Origin: Welwitschia mirabilis
Taxonomy: Eukaryota; Gnetophyta; Gnetopsida; Welwitschiales
Assembly: GCA_051453625.1 (NCBI GenBank)
Contig: JBOZIK010000001.1
Span: 80,324,877 to 80,388,876 of the forward strand
DNA: 64,000 bases
Direction: 5' to 3'
Both the position numbers and the translations under genes were made by a program. Under the pieces are notes generated by a model, which did no database searches, was not told where the DNA came from, and was given only the letters and a program-made list of their open reading frames with translations. Positions 25,155 to 36,999 of the stretch are shown in pieces (within the stretch, counting starts at the first letter, position 1; each line of letters starts with the position of its first letter).

Positions 25155-25876
25155 GAAATATGAGTGGTAGACAAGGAGCCTTCCTCGAAAAAGAAATATT
25201 TGATTCATTGTATGATATGTATGCTTAATTCTATTTGGTAATAATAAAAACTAAATGTTGAAACTACTTATTGGAGGAGGATAACATTTTATACTATCCT
25301 AATAGATGAAGGAATTTTATAAGAATGCTTTATTTAATAATGAAGATCCTTAGGTGATCTGTTATCATATTTATCACACTTATTGTTTAATTTACTTAGT
25401 AGATTTTAAGGCTAATTTGGAAGTTAAAAGTTCTAAGCATCTATACTTCACTCTAGTTTAAATACTTAAATACTATTTTCATGGTTTAAATGTTGAATAC
25501 ACATCCAATATAGAAGGATAATTATCCTATAAATTTTTCCTTAAAAACTAATTATCCTTATTCCACTTTGTTATTTGTAATATCCTATTCATATTCCATG
25601 TCATTAATGTACATATAAATAACCTTGACATTATTAGAATTATTTAAGAAAATCAACCTTTTAATATTTCTAAATTTTTGTTTTAAATCATCATTAATCA
25701 TGTATGACATAGAAGTAATGTTTTCCTACCCTATCTTATCTTTGAAATTATTTATAATAGCCTATATCAAAACCCTGATTATAATAATTGGAATAGAGCT
25801 TATACTAAAACCACAACTCCTAATAAGATAAGCTAGATCTAAAAGTATAAGAATATACATGGGATTTCAAGGTAGT
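25155..25876 (+). pseudogene. Decayed extra ORF (a), left part
   Basis: The likely start is the ATG at 25161, MSGRQGAFLEKEIFDSLYDM, right after the splice-acceptor-like stretch. After one or two frame changes EFYKNALFNNEDP (about 25310) and YLVDFKANLEVKSSKHLYFT (about 25398) can be read. This layout resembles the 'putative plant transposon protein' ORFs carried by plant TEs, with their conserved EFYAN block. Identity is an inference. The frame is cut by element C at 25882 and seems to go on at 36437. Confidence 0.4.
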
Positions 25877-25881
25877 AGCAT
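25877..25881. repeat. Target-site duplication of element C, left
   Basis: AGCAT here and AGTAT at 36432-36436 flank the two outer LTR ends. They differ by one transition. Confidence 0.6.
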
Positions 25882-26952
25882 TATTGTGATGCATATTTGT
25901 GCTTCTAATTCCAATATTCTAGAGACCAAATTTAACTTGAAACATCTAAAAATATAATAATCTAATTACACATAATACACATCTGTATAGTGGAATCAAC
26001 CCAAATATCATACGCTTAGAGAAAACTTATAAAAGAGAATATGAAAAATTAATTTCATAAAGAGAATAATAACATATTTTCGAATTTTACTTTAAAAAAA
26101 TAAAATCAGACAATGCAAAGATGAAGATGAAATGTAATGTAATGAATGCAATGTAATTATATGTAATGAATTCATTAAACTTCTAATCTACTATCACTTA
26201 GATTAATCCTTATAACCTATTTTAATTACAATTCTATGTTACTTAAAATTGCAATTAAGATAAGCTATAAAGAAGAATAATAAAACATTTAAAAATATTT
26301 CAATTTAATAAATACTTTATTAATGAAATTGAATTACATCCACTTATGACATTAACTCCTTAATAAAATATTTACTACCTAACGTCAAGGTGGTCCTTCA
26401 CACAAGTAGGATGAATCTCCTTACCTCCAATAATATTCAATTGTCACAAGAATGTAGATGATAAAAGATGATTTGGAATAGGGTCTAAAAGGGTTTATTT
26501 ATAGGTTGGAATAGGTTGCTAAACAGTGTGAAATGAAGAGGTACAAGTTAGATCCACCCTTTCATAATAATTTAATCAACTTTGCAAATTATTTTAACTA
26601 TTGTCCATTATGTCATCCTCATGACATAGAGGATGACACTCCATCTGCTCAACACAGGTTGAATGTTGACTATCATCCCTATCATCATCCCCATAACATA
26701 TAGGATGATCATATATTGTTTATTGTCATTCCCTTTATCATCCTCATGACATGGAGGACAACTGTAATATATTCATCAAATTGTTTTGGTTCATCATCAT
26801 TCAAAAATAGCTTCTTATGTTGGAAATTATTACATCTTTTGATCTATATGAAAACTTTCCATAATTTGCATAAATCCCTAGAAAATACTATCAATAGGAC
26901 CTAAAAATGTACTCCATAAGTGTATTAAATAGGTAACGTTAGCATTACAACA
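25882..26952 (-). repeat. 3' LTR of element C
   Basis: It is collinear with 35354-36431 throughout, for example ATAAAAGATGATTTGGAATA at 26461 and 35939. On the minus strand it starts TGTTGTAATGCTAACG. Palindromic units lie at about 26595-26640, 26663-26712 and 26727-26765. A minus-strand TATA (TATAAATAAACCC) lies near 26495. Confidence 0.85.
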
Positions 26953-29400
26953 TAGCCCTTCCCTTAGCATTCGTCAGTTCCTGATAAAGTAAGAAAATAC
27001 AAGTTGTTAGTCAACTGACAAAAAGAAACTCAAACATGTATATCATTTAGAATTAAGAGTATAGTATGTGAAATACATCTATGAAAAATCATAAGTAAAA
27101 TCAATGTATATTATTAATCATTAGTTTCACATCATAACATATATTTGGAGAAAAAGTTTAGCTGACAAATCATGTATTATAGGTATCTACTCTTTTAACT
27201 AAATGAGAAAGCCATCTTGAGTTGCATAAATCATAAAGAAAAGATAAAATTGGATAAGATTTCATGATTGAAAGATTAAGTAGCATGAGATTTTATTAAA
27301 AAGAAGATTATTAAAGGAAAGAAGAGCATCAATACTAGCTACTAAATGATGGTCATGATAAAGGTCAATTTGATTTTATGTATAATAATAGAGTAATGAA
27401 AAATNNNNNNNNNNNNNNNNNNNNNNNNNNNNNNNNNNNNNNNNNNNNNNNNNNNNNNNNNNNNNNNNNNNNNNNNNNNNNNNNNNNNNNNNNNNNNNNN
27501 NNNNNNNNNNNNNNNNNNNNNNNNNNNNNNNNNNNNNNNNNNNNNNNNNNNNNNNNNNNNNNNNNNNNNNNNNNNNNNNNNNNNNNNNNNNNNNNNNNNN
27601 NNNNNNNNNNNNNNNNNNNNNNNNNNNNNNNNNNNNNNNNNNNNNNNNNNNNNNNNNNNNNNNNNNNNNNNNNNNNNNNNNNNNNNNNNNNNNNNNNNNN
27701 NNNNNNNNNNNNNNNNNNNNNNNNNNNNNNNNNNNNNNNNNNNNNNNNNNNNNNNNNNNNNNNNNNNNNNNNNNNNNNNNNNNNNNNNNNNNNNNNNNNN
27801 NNNNNNNNNNNNNNNNNNNNNNNNNNNNNNNNNNNNNNNNNNNNNNNNNNNNNNNNNNNNNNNNNNNNNNNNNNNNNNNNNNNNNNNNNNNNNNNNNNNN
27901 NNNNNNNNNNNNNNNNNNNNNNNNNNNNNNNNNNNNNNNNNNNNNNNNNNNNNNNNNNNNNNNNNNNNNNNNNNNNNNNNNNNNNNNNNNNNNNNNNNNN
28001 NNNNNNNNNNNNNNNNNNNNNNNNNNNNNNNNNNNNNNNNNNNNNNNNNNNNNNNNNNNNNNNNNNNNNNNNNNNNNNNNNNNNNNNNNNNNNNNNNNNN
28101 NNNNNNNNNNNNNNNNNNNNNNNNNNNNNNNNNNNNNNNNNNNNNNNNNNNNNNNNNNNNNNNNNNNNNNNNNNNNNNNNNNNNNNNNNNNNNNNNNNNN
28201 NNNNNNNNNNNNNNNNNNNNNNNNNNNNNNNNNNNNNNNNNNNNNNNNNNNNNNNNNNNNNNNNNNNNNNNNNNNNNNNNNNNNNNNNNNNNNNNNNNNN
28301 NNNNNNNNNNAACTAAAAATCTAAAATATTATGTTGAAAAAGGTAAGAAAAATGACTTTGAGAAAGTGAACTGATAAAATAAGATAAAACAAAAGAAAAA
28401 CGGACAAGATAGAACATGAAGAAGATTAACCTTTTGCTTAAAATTCAGATGTAGAAAAACTTCTTGGTCATGGTTATAATGCTACTTGATATAGAAACAC
28501 ATGATTCAATATAGAACACCATAGATTATCATTTGAAAGGATATTAATGATGAAAATATTTAATTATTATGTTTAGCAAGGTATGAAGTCATGTTTGGAC
28601 TATAATTCAATCCCTCTTTAATTGTGACAAACATAGTAATTTGATAAGATATTATCCAATGATCAATATGCTCATATGCTCTCAAACTCTGTGCCTTAGA
28701 GTGATGGAAGTTTTTAGTCAATGGGGTGTTAAACACCATTCATCATAATGAGGGAAGTGCAACTACTACAAAAGAATAAGGACATGCAAGCTAAAGCTAG
28801 TTCATGGCCAACTAATCCTCTAGTGGAGTTTCCTAGCTACCATATTGTACTGCTAAAGGCCCCTCTCAGGAAAATTTACCCTAGTATGCTTATGGTAGTA
28901 TATATGGTATAATTGCAAGAGGGTAATTCATTTTTATTTTTCTTTTCTTTTTTAATATTTCCCTCTTGCTTTTCATTTTTTTATTCTTTTCCATTAATTT
29001 ATACTCCACATTTTTGATAGCATTGATTAATCATTGAAATGATATGATAACAAAGTATATGGTTGAAAACAAGCATTGGATTTACATAATTGATATTTTA
29101 TCATAAAATAACCAAGACGATTAATTGTAGATATTAGGATATGTTAAGATTAGCTGAATCCAATCTTTATCACATGAAAACCCAAAGTAAAGAATTACTT
29201 AATCATGGTAGAACCTATGAAAGTTAAACATAAATCAAGCTAAAGATGATTAAGTAGTCTCATAACTTAAACCAAGTAACAAAGCTACAAAATAATCTAA
29301 TGGATAGCCAAAGGAAGATATGCATTTTTATAAAGGATATCTTCCAAGTTAATTGCTTTTATCATGTTTAAGGTATAAGAACAATCAATTAGAGATGTAT
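26953..29400 (-). other. 3' region of element C with 906-N gap
   Basis: On the minus strand the stretch at 26953-26990 reads ATCAGGAACTGACGAATGC and then AAGGGAAGGG, the polypurine tract before the LTR. The gap spans 27405-28310. The part near 28800-28900 is shared with the 3' regions of the plus-strand elements near 13020 and 19130. No ORF is supported. Confidence 0.55.
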
Positions 29401-29713
29401 AAAATTTTAACCTTTATCCATTTATTCTTTGGATTTCTTGAGTTTAAAAGTTAGAGATCTCAACAGAGCCATTAGAATGTATCATTTTTACATAATAAGG
29501 ATCAGGCCATTTAGAGGTCAGCTAGTTATATATAAGATGTACTTGAGTATCATACAAAAGCCTAAATGGACCTGTGTCTAAAAGTTTAATAATTTTGTCA
29601 TTTATTTTTGGCTTAATGATAGGATTAAGTAAGGATTTTTCTTGGGAAGGGAAAAGATAAAAACTAATAATCAATGGCTTATTAGGATTATCATTTAAGA
29701 AAATGTACTTCAA
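29400..29713 (-). pseudogene. Pre-RT segment fused to integrase tail in element C
   Basis: From 29713 the minus strand reads LKYIFLNDNPNKPLIISFYL, a typical segment just before reverse transcriptase. About 25 codons later it reads FRLLYDTQVHLIYN and then the integrase end (KWPDPYYVKMIHSNGSVEIS, near 29500-29440). The whole RT-RNase H-integrase core, which takes about 2.5 kb in element D, is missing. The join lies at about 29600-29640. Confidence 0.65.
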
Positions 29714-29949
29714 GCCATTGGATAAATCTTTAAGTTAAAGTTCATTTCCATCCTTTATAGTTGTAGAACATCCATCTTGATGTAAAATATTTTCAATGGA
29801 TCTTACATGCTAGATATCATAATCAAATATGGATTTAAAGTTCTCATGAAAATCACCATTACAAGAGTGGTTTAAAATATCTAGGTTGAGATTGCAAGGA
29901 TCAGAGGAGTTTAAATATTTAAGAATAATAGAAGATTCTTCCTTATCCT

Positions 29950-30480
29950 CAAATACGGTGAAGTTCTAAAATAAATTGAGCCTTTCTTCTAAAGGATGAG
30001 ATTGAACTAAGATGGACGATATAAATATTTCTTCTATGTTCAATTCATCTTTCAAGTCCTTTTTAGCATCATTAAATACCTTGATACTAAATGTTTTGTT
30101 GCTTATATGAAATTCCATCATTATCATGTAATCATCAATGACATAATGGGTTTTTGCATGGAAGGCTCTTCTTAAAGTTAGAGGGTACCTGTCATTATGT
30201 TTAACCTTAATGATGACCACATATATATGGTAAAAATATTCCTCAATTTGAATCACTAAATCTTTTATTATTCCTATAGGTTTCTTAATTGATGCATCAG
30301 CTAATTCCAACACTATTTTGGTAGACTCAATTCTCCCTTCTACTCTAAGATTTTTACAAATGTGTAAAGGTATAACATTGACACTTTCTTCTATGTCTAC
30401 TAAATCTTTCTTGATTTTATTATTTCCCTTTAAAGTAATACCAAAAGTAGCTACCCCTAAATCTTTAGACTTAGAACTTT
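29950..30480 (-). pseudogene. Aspartic protease of element C
   Basis: On the minus strand KKDLVDIEESVNVIPLHICK (about 30420-30360) holds the active-site region; DIGAS of the family has become DIEES, so Asp is kept but Gly is lost by G-to-A. An open stretch 30313-29966 goes on with LELADASIKKPIGIIKDLVI and GNKTFSIKVF-like HISNKTFSIKVFNDAKKDLK. The same blocks occur in element D at 15320-15560, so C and D belong to one family. Confidence 0.75.
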
Positions 30481-30489
30481 TTTATAAAG

Positions 30490-32235
30490 TAAGTTAGAAA
30501 GAGATTATGCAATGAATACTTGGGATTACTCTCTTTTTTTTTTCCTTCTTTTTAAGTCCTTCCAAATTTTGTTGTACTTGGGGTTATCTTGAAGGATTTT
30601 CTAGAAGGGTAGGTTGATAGTAACATCATTCATAATTACTTTTAAACACTAATCACAAGTTGAATTATTGTTTAATCTATCTAGTCATGGAGTAGTCTTC
30701 TTCATTGGACGTTGGATCTTATTATTGGATTTAGACTTGAGAGTAGGAGGAAAGTCTAGTTGATAAATAATTTCAATATCATCTTCTTAAGATTGTTCTC
30801 CATATTTATGGATATAATTTAAAGGTTTTTCATAAGAAGTAGTATCATATTCACTTTTGATTACAACCTTCTAATCTTCCTTTACATCACTTGGATTTGG
30901 AATAGTTTGAATTCTAAGTGATTCTTATGGCCTTTGATTTCCTAGCATATTTTGTTGAAGGACACTAATCAAATTTTCCAAGTACTTATTTTGAATTTAT
31001 AGAATTTAATTAGTGGTATCTTGTATTTTTTTTAAGTTCTTTCATCATTTCTCTACTAAGATCATTTCTGTTACAGTTGGAAAAATTGAACTGATTGTTA
31101 TAATTTCTAAATTATTTATTAAACAAAGGTTGGAAAGATGTTGAAGTTTCATTATTTCTTAGTGAAATATTATTGGTTACCTCCAAAGTTATTTGGTCTT
31201 TGATTAAATGCATAAATGACATTGAATATGGCCTCTTCACAAGTTGGTAATGCTAGGTATTCCTTGGTAGAGTGATAGTTTTCATTATATATTTCATAAT
31301 CATTAAGTTGTTTTAGCAATTTTAAATCAAATAAAGATTCTATGTAACTCTATAATGTACTAGTAAGATTACTAAGTAGGGTGTTATCCTTTGATTTTTA
31401 TTTTTCTTCTTCATGTTGCATGTTTTTCAAGTCTCTAAGAATTTCATCTACAATTCTAGTATCTTTACATGTAGTTTTCGGTCAATTTTGACTTCTTTCT
31501 ACAAGATCTTCTAATAAGTTTTAAGCATTATCTAAAGTTAAATTAAGTAAATCTCCATCACATGAAAAATCTACCATTTTTTTGATTTGACTATTCAATC
31601 CACTATAGAAGTAATCAATGAGTTCTTATTTTGTAAACTTATTCATTAGGTTTAATGACATGGCTATTAAGAATCTTTCATATGTTGAGGAATAGTCTTC
31701 AAGAGGGTATTGTTGAAAATTTATTACTTTTTTTTTTCGTCCTCATGACTATCTCATTCATGAATCGTTTAATAAATATTTTTTATCCATGATTCCATGA
31801 CTTAAGATCTCTATGTGGAATGGTTTTAAGCCAATTTTTTACTTTTCATTTTAAGGTAAATGCAAATATTATGATGTAGGTCTTATCTAAAATTTTATTT
31901 TTTCCATTTCTTAAAGTAAGGATGAGTTGTTAATTCGCATCCATGTGTTGAAATGGGTCTTCATTAAGTTCTCTAGAAAAAGTAGAATAGGCATTCAAGT
32001 TTTTTAACTCTATGTCATATCTAAGGAATAAGTCAAATGGGTTTTGAAGTTTTTTCTTTTTATTGGCTAACATATCCTTTCAAGTGATATTTGAATTAGA
32101 GGATCCTAGAGGTAAGAGTATTAGAATGATTAGAAAAAAGAGGAGACACAAGAATTTTAGTAGAACTTGGTTTATTTTCAAAAATTTTCAAATACTTGGA
32201 AGTATTTAAATAAGAAATAGTAAATGTAGAATAAT
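30490..32235 (-). pseudogene. Gag of element C
   Basis: On the minus strand the zinc-knuckle region near 31290-31220 reads ENYHSTKEYLALPTCEEAIF, then YAFNQRPNNFGG, the decayed form of the knuckle intact in element D. The capsid-like part lies at about 31900-31700. Stops and shifts are frequent. It ends at the 100-N gap at 32236. Confidence 0.65.
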
Positions 32236-32335
32236 NNNNNNNNNNNNNNNNNNNNNNNNNNNNNNNNNNNNNNNNNNNNNNNNNNNNNNNNNNNNNNNNN
32301 NNNNNNNNNNNNNNNNNNNNNNNNNNNNNNNNNNN
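32236..32335. other. Assembly gap, 100 N
   Basis: The gap lies at the gag start of element C. Confidence 0.99.
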
Positions 32336-32989
32336 TTTTCTGCAAAAGTGAAGCGTAACTTAACAAAACCATAACTCATCCAGTCCTAAGTAAAACTTTA
32401 TGAAATATATTTTTTAGGTTTAAATCATGCTAGGAATTTAAAAGTTTTAAAACAATAATTTTTCTAAGAGTACATTAATTTTTAAAGTTTATTTATGAAA
32501 GTAACTCAAAAATTATAAGCAAAAAAATAACAAGTGAAAAGTCTCCATTTTTTGAATTTATAGGAGGTTTTGGGTAAACATGGAGTAGTCCAACTTATAG
32601 AAAATTAATTAAGTAATCATTTAAAAAATCCAAGTAGATTAAACATTATAGCCATTTTAGTAAAGGGTCTTATTTTAATAATTCTAAAATTTAAGCAATT
32701 TATATAGTCAAAGTTTATCCCTATAAAATGTGTATATAATAATTTAGATGTAATAAAATTAGTTTCTGGGGATGGTATAATGAGTCTTATTTAAGAAAAG
32801 CAAGTCTGATTTATTTTTAAATTTTTTAATAATTAAGTATAACTTTTTAGTTTCAATGTCTTTTAAAAGCTAAAACAATTTGTAATTAATTTTTATAATT
32901 ATATAAAATTATATAATGCAAGTATAAAATTATTTTAAATACTATACATGATTTCTAGTTAATTTAATTTTTAAATTATTTTTATATAA
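32336..32989. other. A+T-rich stretch, no gene seen
   Basis: It lies between gag of C and the nested B-type LTR. It may be the outer part of that LTR, but I cannot align it. Confidence 0.35.
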
Positions 32990-34600
32990 TGTTTATTAAA
33001 ACTTAAATTCTTATTCTTTCATTTCAAGCATAAACATGAGAGTTGTTTACTTAATAATTCTAGAGATGTGTAACCTAATAACTTAGCCTTATTAATTTTT
33101 TTATGTTGATAAAATATGTATATATTTTACTTAACCTTATTTTGATATAGATGCTTAGAATTTATAAATGAATTTAGAAGTTGACTTAGTCTCATAAATG
33201 GGGTATGGTTTTACAATAGAACTTGGATGTATTATTGTTAGTTATTTAAAAAGAATTACTATAATGTAAAAAAAAATAAAGGAATATTTTCTTTCATTTA
33301 TCTTCATAATTACACTTTGAAAATGCATGATTTTATTTTATACAAAATAAAACATATGATTATATACTCTATTTTTATTTTATATGATTATTTTCTTAAA
33401 ATAAATCCAATGGTGATTAGAATTATTTTACTACGTAAACAATCCACTAGATATCCACATAATTATATGTTTGCATTTGTATGGTATATTTATTCAATTA
33501 AACTAAGATAATCCTAATAATTATTCATCATCATACTTGTATTTGGTCATCAAGGTGTGTTGCATTATACTTTTATTTATAAATCCTTCTAGAAGTAAAT
33601 TTAATCAGCACTCTCCTACCCTACCCATGCATTACCTTAAACTGACTTAATATTTTAAGCCCTTTGTATCAAAGGATCATGTTGCACCATCCCGTGATGC
33701 TTCAAGAAGGTGACCATCACTTATAAGCATGCATCCACCTCATGTACCACTTGTTACCTATATTAGAGGTATATCGAGGTAAAGTCTAAGCCTATGGAAT
33801 TGAGCCCAATCATGTTTGTAAAGTTTAGAATTTGAAGTAGAACTGACTCATGTTTAAATAATGACTAGATATTAGGTTGAAATGCCATTAATGGGAGATG
33901 CAACCTTTTAGTATATTGTTTAAGTACTATCCTAAAACTTATCCATTATATGTGATAAAACAAGTTAACATCTTATCAAATTTATACAAGATATCTTTGT
34001 GTAATGAAAACAAAAGTTAGAAATAAGTATAAGATACAATTTTAATATCATTATTGTATGAAAACCAAAAGAATATATAGTTGAATAGTAATTATGTTGT
34101 TTAATTATTTCAATTATCATAATATTTTAATAGAGTCTAAATAGGAATTAATCCTAGATTCAGCTATGCATATTAGTTAATAATGTTTAAACATAAAAAA
34201 TTATGGTTAATTAAAGTAATTAAAGTAAGAGAGTTACATTCAGCCATAAAAGTATGATATACGTTGAACCATTGGAAGTTTAAAGTCTATTATATGTGCA
34301 TTTGAAGATTGTACAATATAGGATTTTCTTCCTAAGACTTATAATTGAAGATAGTCATTAAGCGTTTTTATAGATTGTTAAGTGTTGAAGTTACTTCTAA
34401 GAAAGTTGGACTAAGAATGTAACTGATATTATAGATACATGTTGTTTGTATTTCATGAATGAATTCTATAATAGGATATACCTCCTTGTTCCATTTTGGG
34501 ATTCATGTGTGGATTAGATTTATTTTGATGTAATTTCTTGTCTAATCTACATTGCCAAAACATGAAGTTTTTCTAATACTTTAGGTTTACCAAGTTAGGG
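32990..34600 (+). repeat. LTR of gypsy family B, copy 2, nested in element C
   Basis: It is collinear with 3600-5000, for example GGTGATTAGAATTATTTTAC, TGCATTTGTATGGTATATTT, AAGCATGCATCCACCTCATG and GAAATGCCATTAATGGGAGA. It is on the opposite strand to element C. No primer binding site follows, so it is a solo or truncated LTR. Its ends are not clear. Confidence 0.6.
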
Positions 34601-35332
34601 TAGTGCTTCAAGAATATATGAAATGGATTTTAATAATACATGAAGGTAAAATACTAAAAAAACTAGTGACATAAGCTATGGAAGGTTACGACACTAGTGA
34701 AGCAAGGAAAAATAGCTTGAAAAAAAGAAGACAAATAATACTTGACTATGATATAAAAAAAGGAATGTATAATGGAAATTTAATTTCTTCATTAAGAAAA
34801 TGTTTTTCACAAATGTATTTGCCTTTGATGCTATTTATCATTATCTTATAAGATCAATTTATGTTAAACAAACTTCTTTACATTCAAGTGACCTCAATCT
34901 CCAAGACCAATCAAAGGTGCAAGAGTAGGATATACCAAATGAATGTGGCAATCACTTAGATCACATGAAGCACAAAGTGTAGGATAATTTTTTTGCAAAT
35001 AATAATCAATATGGTAATCCCTAATATCACATGAAGTGTGAGGGGTAGATCTAATAAATTATTGCATTGAAATATGAATCCTCCAAATTAAAATTACACA
35101 TAAAAGTAAATAAAGAAAAAGTTCAAGAAATAAAAATTACAATTTGCAAGATAAAAAAATTAAAGTACACTTTAAATAAATAATCAAACAATTACTTATA
35201 AATCAAAAGGTAATTAAGAAATTATGAGTAGACCCAAGAGGATAAAATACAATACTACTCAAATAAATAAACTGAAATAAATTCAAAATACTTACTTGAG
35301 TAATGAAAATCTTCATTTTTATCTTGAAGTCT
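34601..35332 (-). other. Leader of element C with short direct repeats
   Basis: No coding signal is seen. About 34895-35060 holds three worn units of about 40 bp with ATCACATGAAG and GTGTAGGAT-like parts (34945, 35015; a weaker one at 34896). Confidence 0.4.
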
Positions 35333-35350
35333 TCTCTAGTAATAGTGCCA
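35333..35350 (-). other. Primer binding site of element C
   Basis: The minus strand reads TGGCACTATTACTAGAGA. It differs from TGGCGCCGTTGCCGGGGA at 7 positions, all transitions. It lies 3 bases from the LTR end. Confidence 0.75.
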
Positions 35351-35353
35351 AAA

Positions 35354-36431
35354 TGTTGTAATGCATATTTATGCTTCTAATTAAAATATTCTAAATATTG
35401 ACTTTAACTTGCAACATTTAAAAAGCTAATAAACTAATTACACATAATAGACATTTATATAGTGGGATCAACCAAATGTTGTATACTTAGAGAAAACTTA
35501 TAAAAGAGAATATGAAAAATTACTTTTATAAAGAGAAGAATAACATATTTTAAAATTTTAATTTAAAGGAAATAAAATTAAACAATACAAAGATGGATAT
35601 GGATTGCAATGTAATGGAATAAAATGAAATGTAATGTAATTAATGCAATTCTAATATAATGAATTAATTAATCTTTCAACCATATTAGTCCTTATAATCT
35701 ATTTCAATTAAAAATTCATGTCACTTAAATTTCAATTAAGATAAGTATAAGAAAGAATAAAAAAATTTGAAAAGATTTCAATTCAATCAATACTTTATTA
35801 ATGAAATTGAATTACATCCACTTATGACAACAACTCCTAAATGGAAGGTTCATTGTCTAATAGCAAGATGGTTCTTCTCACAAGTAGGATGAATTTCCTT
35901 GCCTCCAATAATCTTCAATTATCAAAAGAATGTAGATGATAAAAGATGATTTGGAATAGGGTCTAAAAGAGTCTATTTATAGGTTGGGATAGGTTGTTAA
36001 GTGGTGTAAAACAAAGAAGATAAGTTAGATCTATCCTTTCATAATAATTTAATTAACTTTACAAATTATTTTGACTATTGTACATCATATCATCCCTATG
36101 ACATAGAGGATAACACTCCATATTCTTAACACATATCAAAAATGCTGACTATCATCTCGATCATCATCCCCATGACATAAAGGAAAACCATACTTTGTTG
36201 AATACAATCCCCTCTGTCATCTTGATGGATTGGAGGATGACCATAATATATTCATCAAATTACTTTGATCCACCATCTTTTAAAAATATCTTCTCATGTT
36301 GTAAATTATTTCATCTTTTAACCTATATGGAAGCTTTCTATAATTTGCATAAATCATTGGAAAAACTTGTCAATATGAACTAAAAATATACTCCATAAGT
36401 GTATTAAATAGGTTAAGTTAGCATTGCAATA
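35354..36431 (-). repeat. 5' LTR of element C
   Basis: It is collinear with 25882-26952. Palindromic units lie at about 36088-36120, 36148-36190 and 36205-36245. On the minus strand it starts TATTGCAATGCTAACTTAAC (TGTTG before decay). Confidence 0.85.
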
Positions 36432-36436
36432 AGTAT
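36432..36436. repeat. Target-site duplication of element C, right
   Basis: AGTAT here pairs with AGCAT at 25877-25881. Confidence 0.6.
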
Positions 36437-36999
36437 AAACAGCTAGAAAACCATAGTAGCAAGAATAAGAAGAAGAAATTTATCATGACCCATTTCATCT
36501 TTGCATTATCCTCCTGATGTCACTCTTTATGTACCTCTAATGACTCATTGTTAAGAAAAAGAGTCTATTGGAAATACCACTCATCTCATTTTTTTCCTCC
36601 TTCTCATTCTTCACATTCTTCCTCTTCCTCTTTTAGTAAATCCTTTCTTGAATAGATTTCAAAGAAACATAAGATATGGATTAAAAAACTATGTGAAAAA
36701 AATGAAGAAAATTACTAAGACACAAAAGGTCATTTCATGCAAGTAGAAGGAAATTAATCAAAAATTAGAAAGAATAGTTTCTCATAGATGGTCATTTAGT
36801 TAGAATTCTACTTTTTGTTTTTATTTGTTATTAATGGTAGTTTAACTTTTACATTACATTATTTTCTTTCTTTTTGTATTTTTAATTAAAAAACATGTAA
36901 TGAAGTACCTTTCTTTTTAAGTATCAATGTGTTCTAAAAAATTACATTAAAGTTTGTTGCTAAACTTCTTGCTTCAATTATTACATTTATCAGATGTAA
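36437..36999 (+). pseudogene. Decayed extra ORF (a), right part
   Basis: Beyond the insertion a coding-like stretch goes on with a Ser-rich run (SHSSHSSSSSFSKSFLE near 36605) and then a charged, coiled-coil-like part (ISKKHKIWIKKLCEKNEENY near 36657). A Ser-rich linker followed by a coiled coil is usual at the end of such plant TE ORFs. Past about 36800 nothing is clear. Confidence 0.35.

Larger units (their letters stand above)
25882..36431 (-). mobile_element. Full-length gypsy element C, pol-deleted
   Basis: The element is 10.5 kb, minus strand, with LTRs at both ends, primer binding site, polypurine tract, gag and protease. It lacks RT, RNase H and most of integrase, so it could have moved only with proteins from another copy. 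A further LTR (B type, plus strand) sits in its leader. The 5-bp target repeat supports one insertion event into the ORF at 25155. Confidence 0.8.

Noticed and set aside
33317-33511. Short hydrophobic ORFs in A+T-rich DNA, also at 25625, 41813, 43972 and 47582
   Set aside because: They lie in LTRs or non-coding element parts, are about 60-75 codons, have Phe/Ile/Tyr-rich composition expected from A+T-rich sequence and no family similarity. The 47582 frame counts only from about 47735, where ORF (b) starts.
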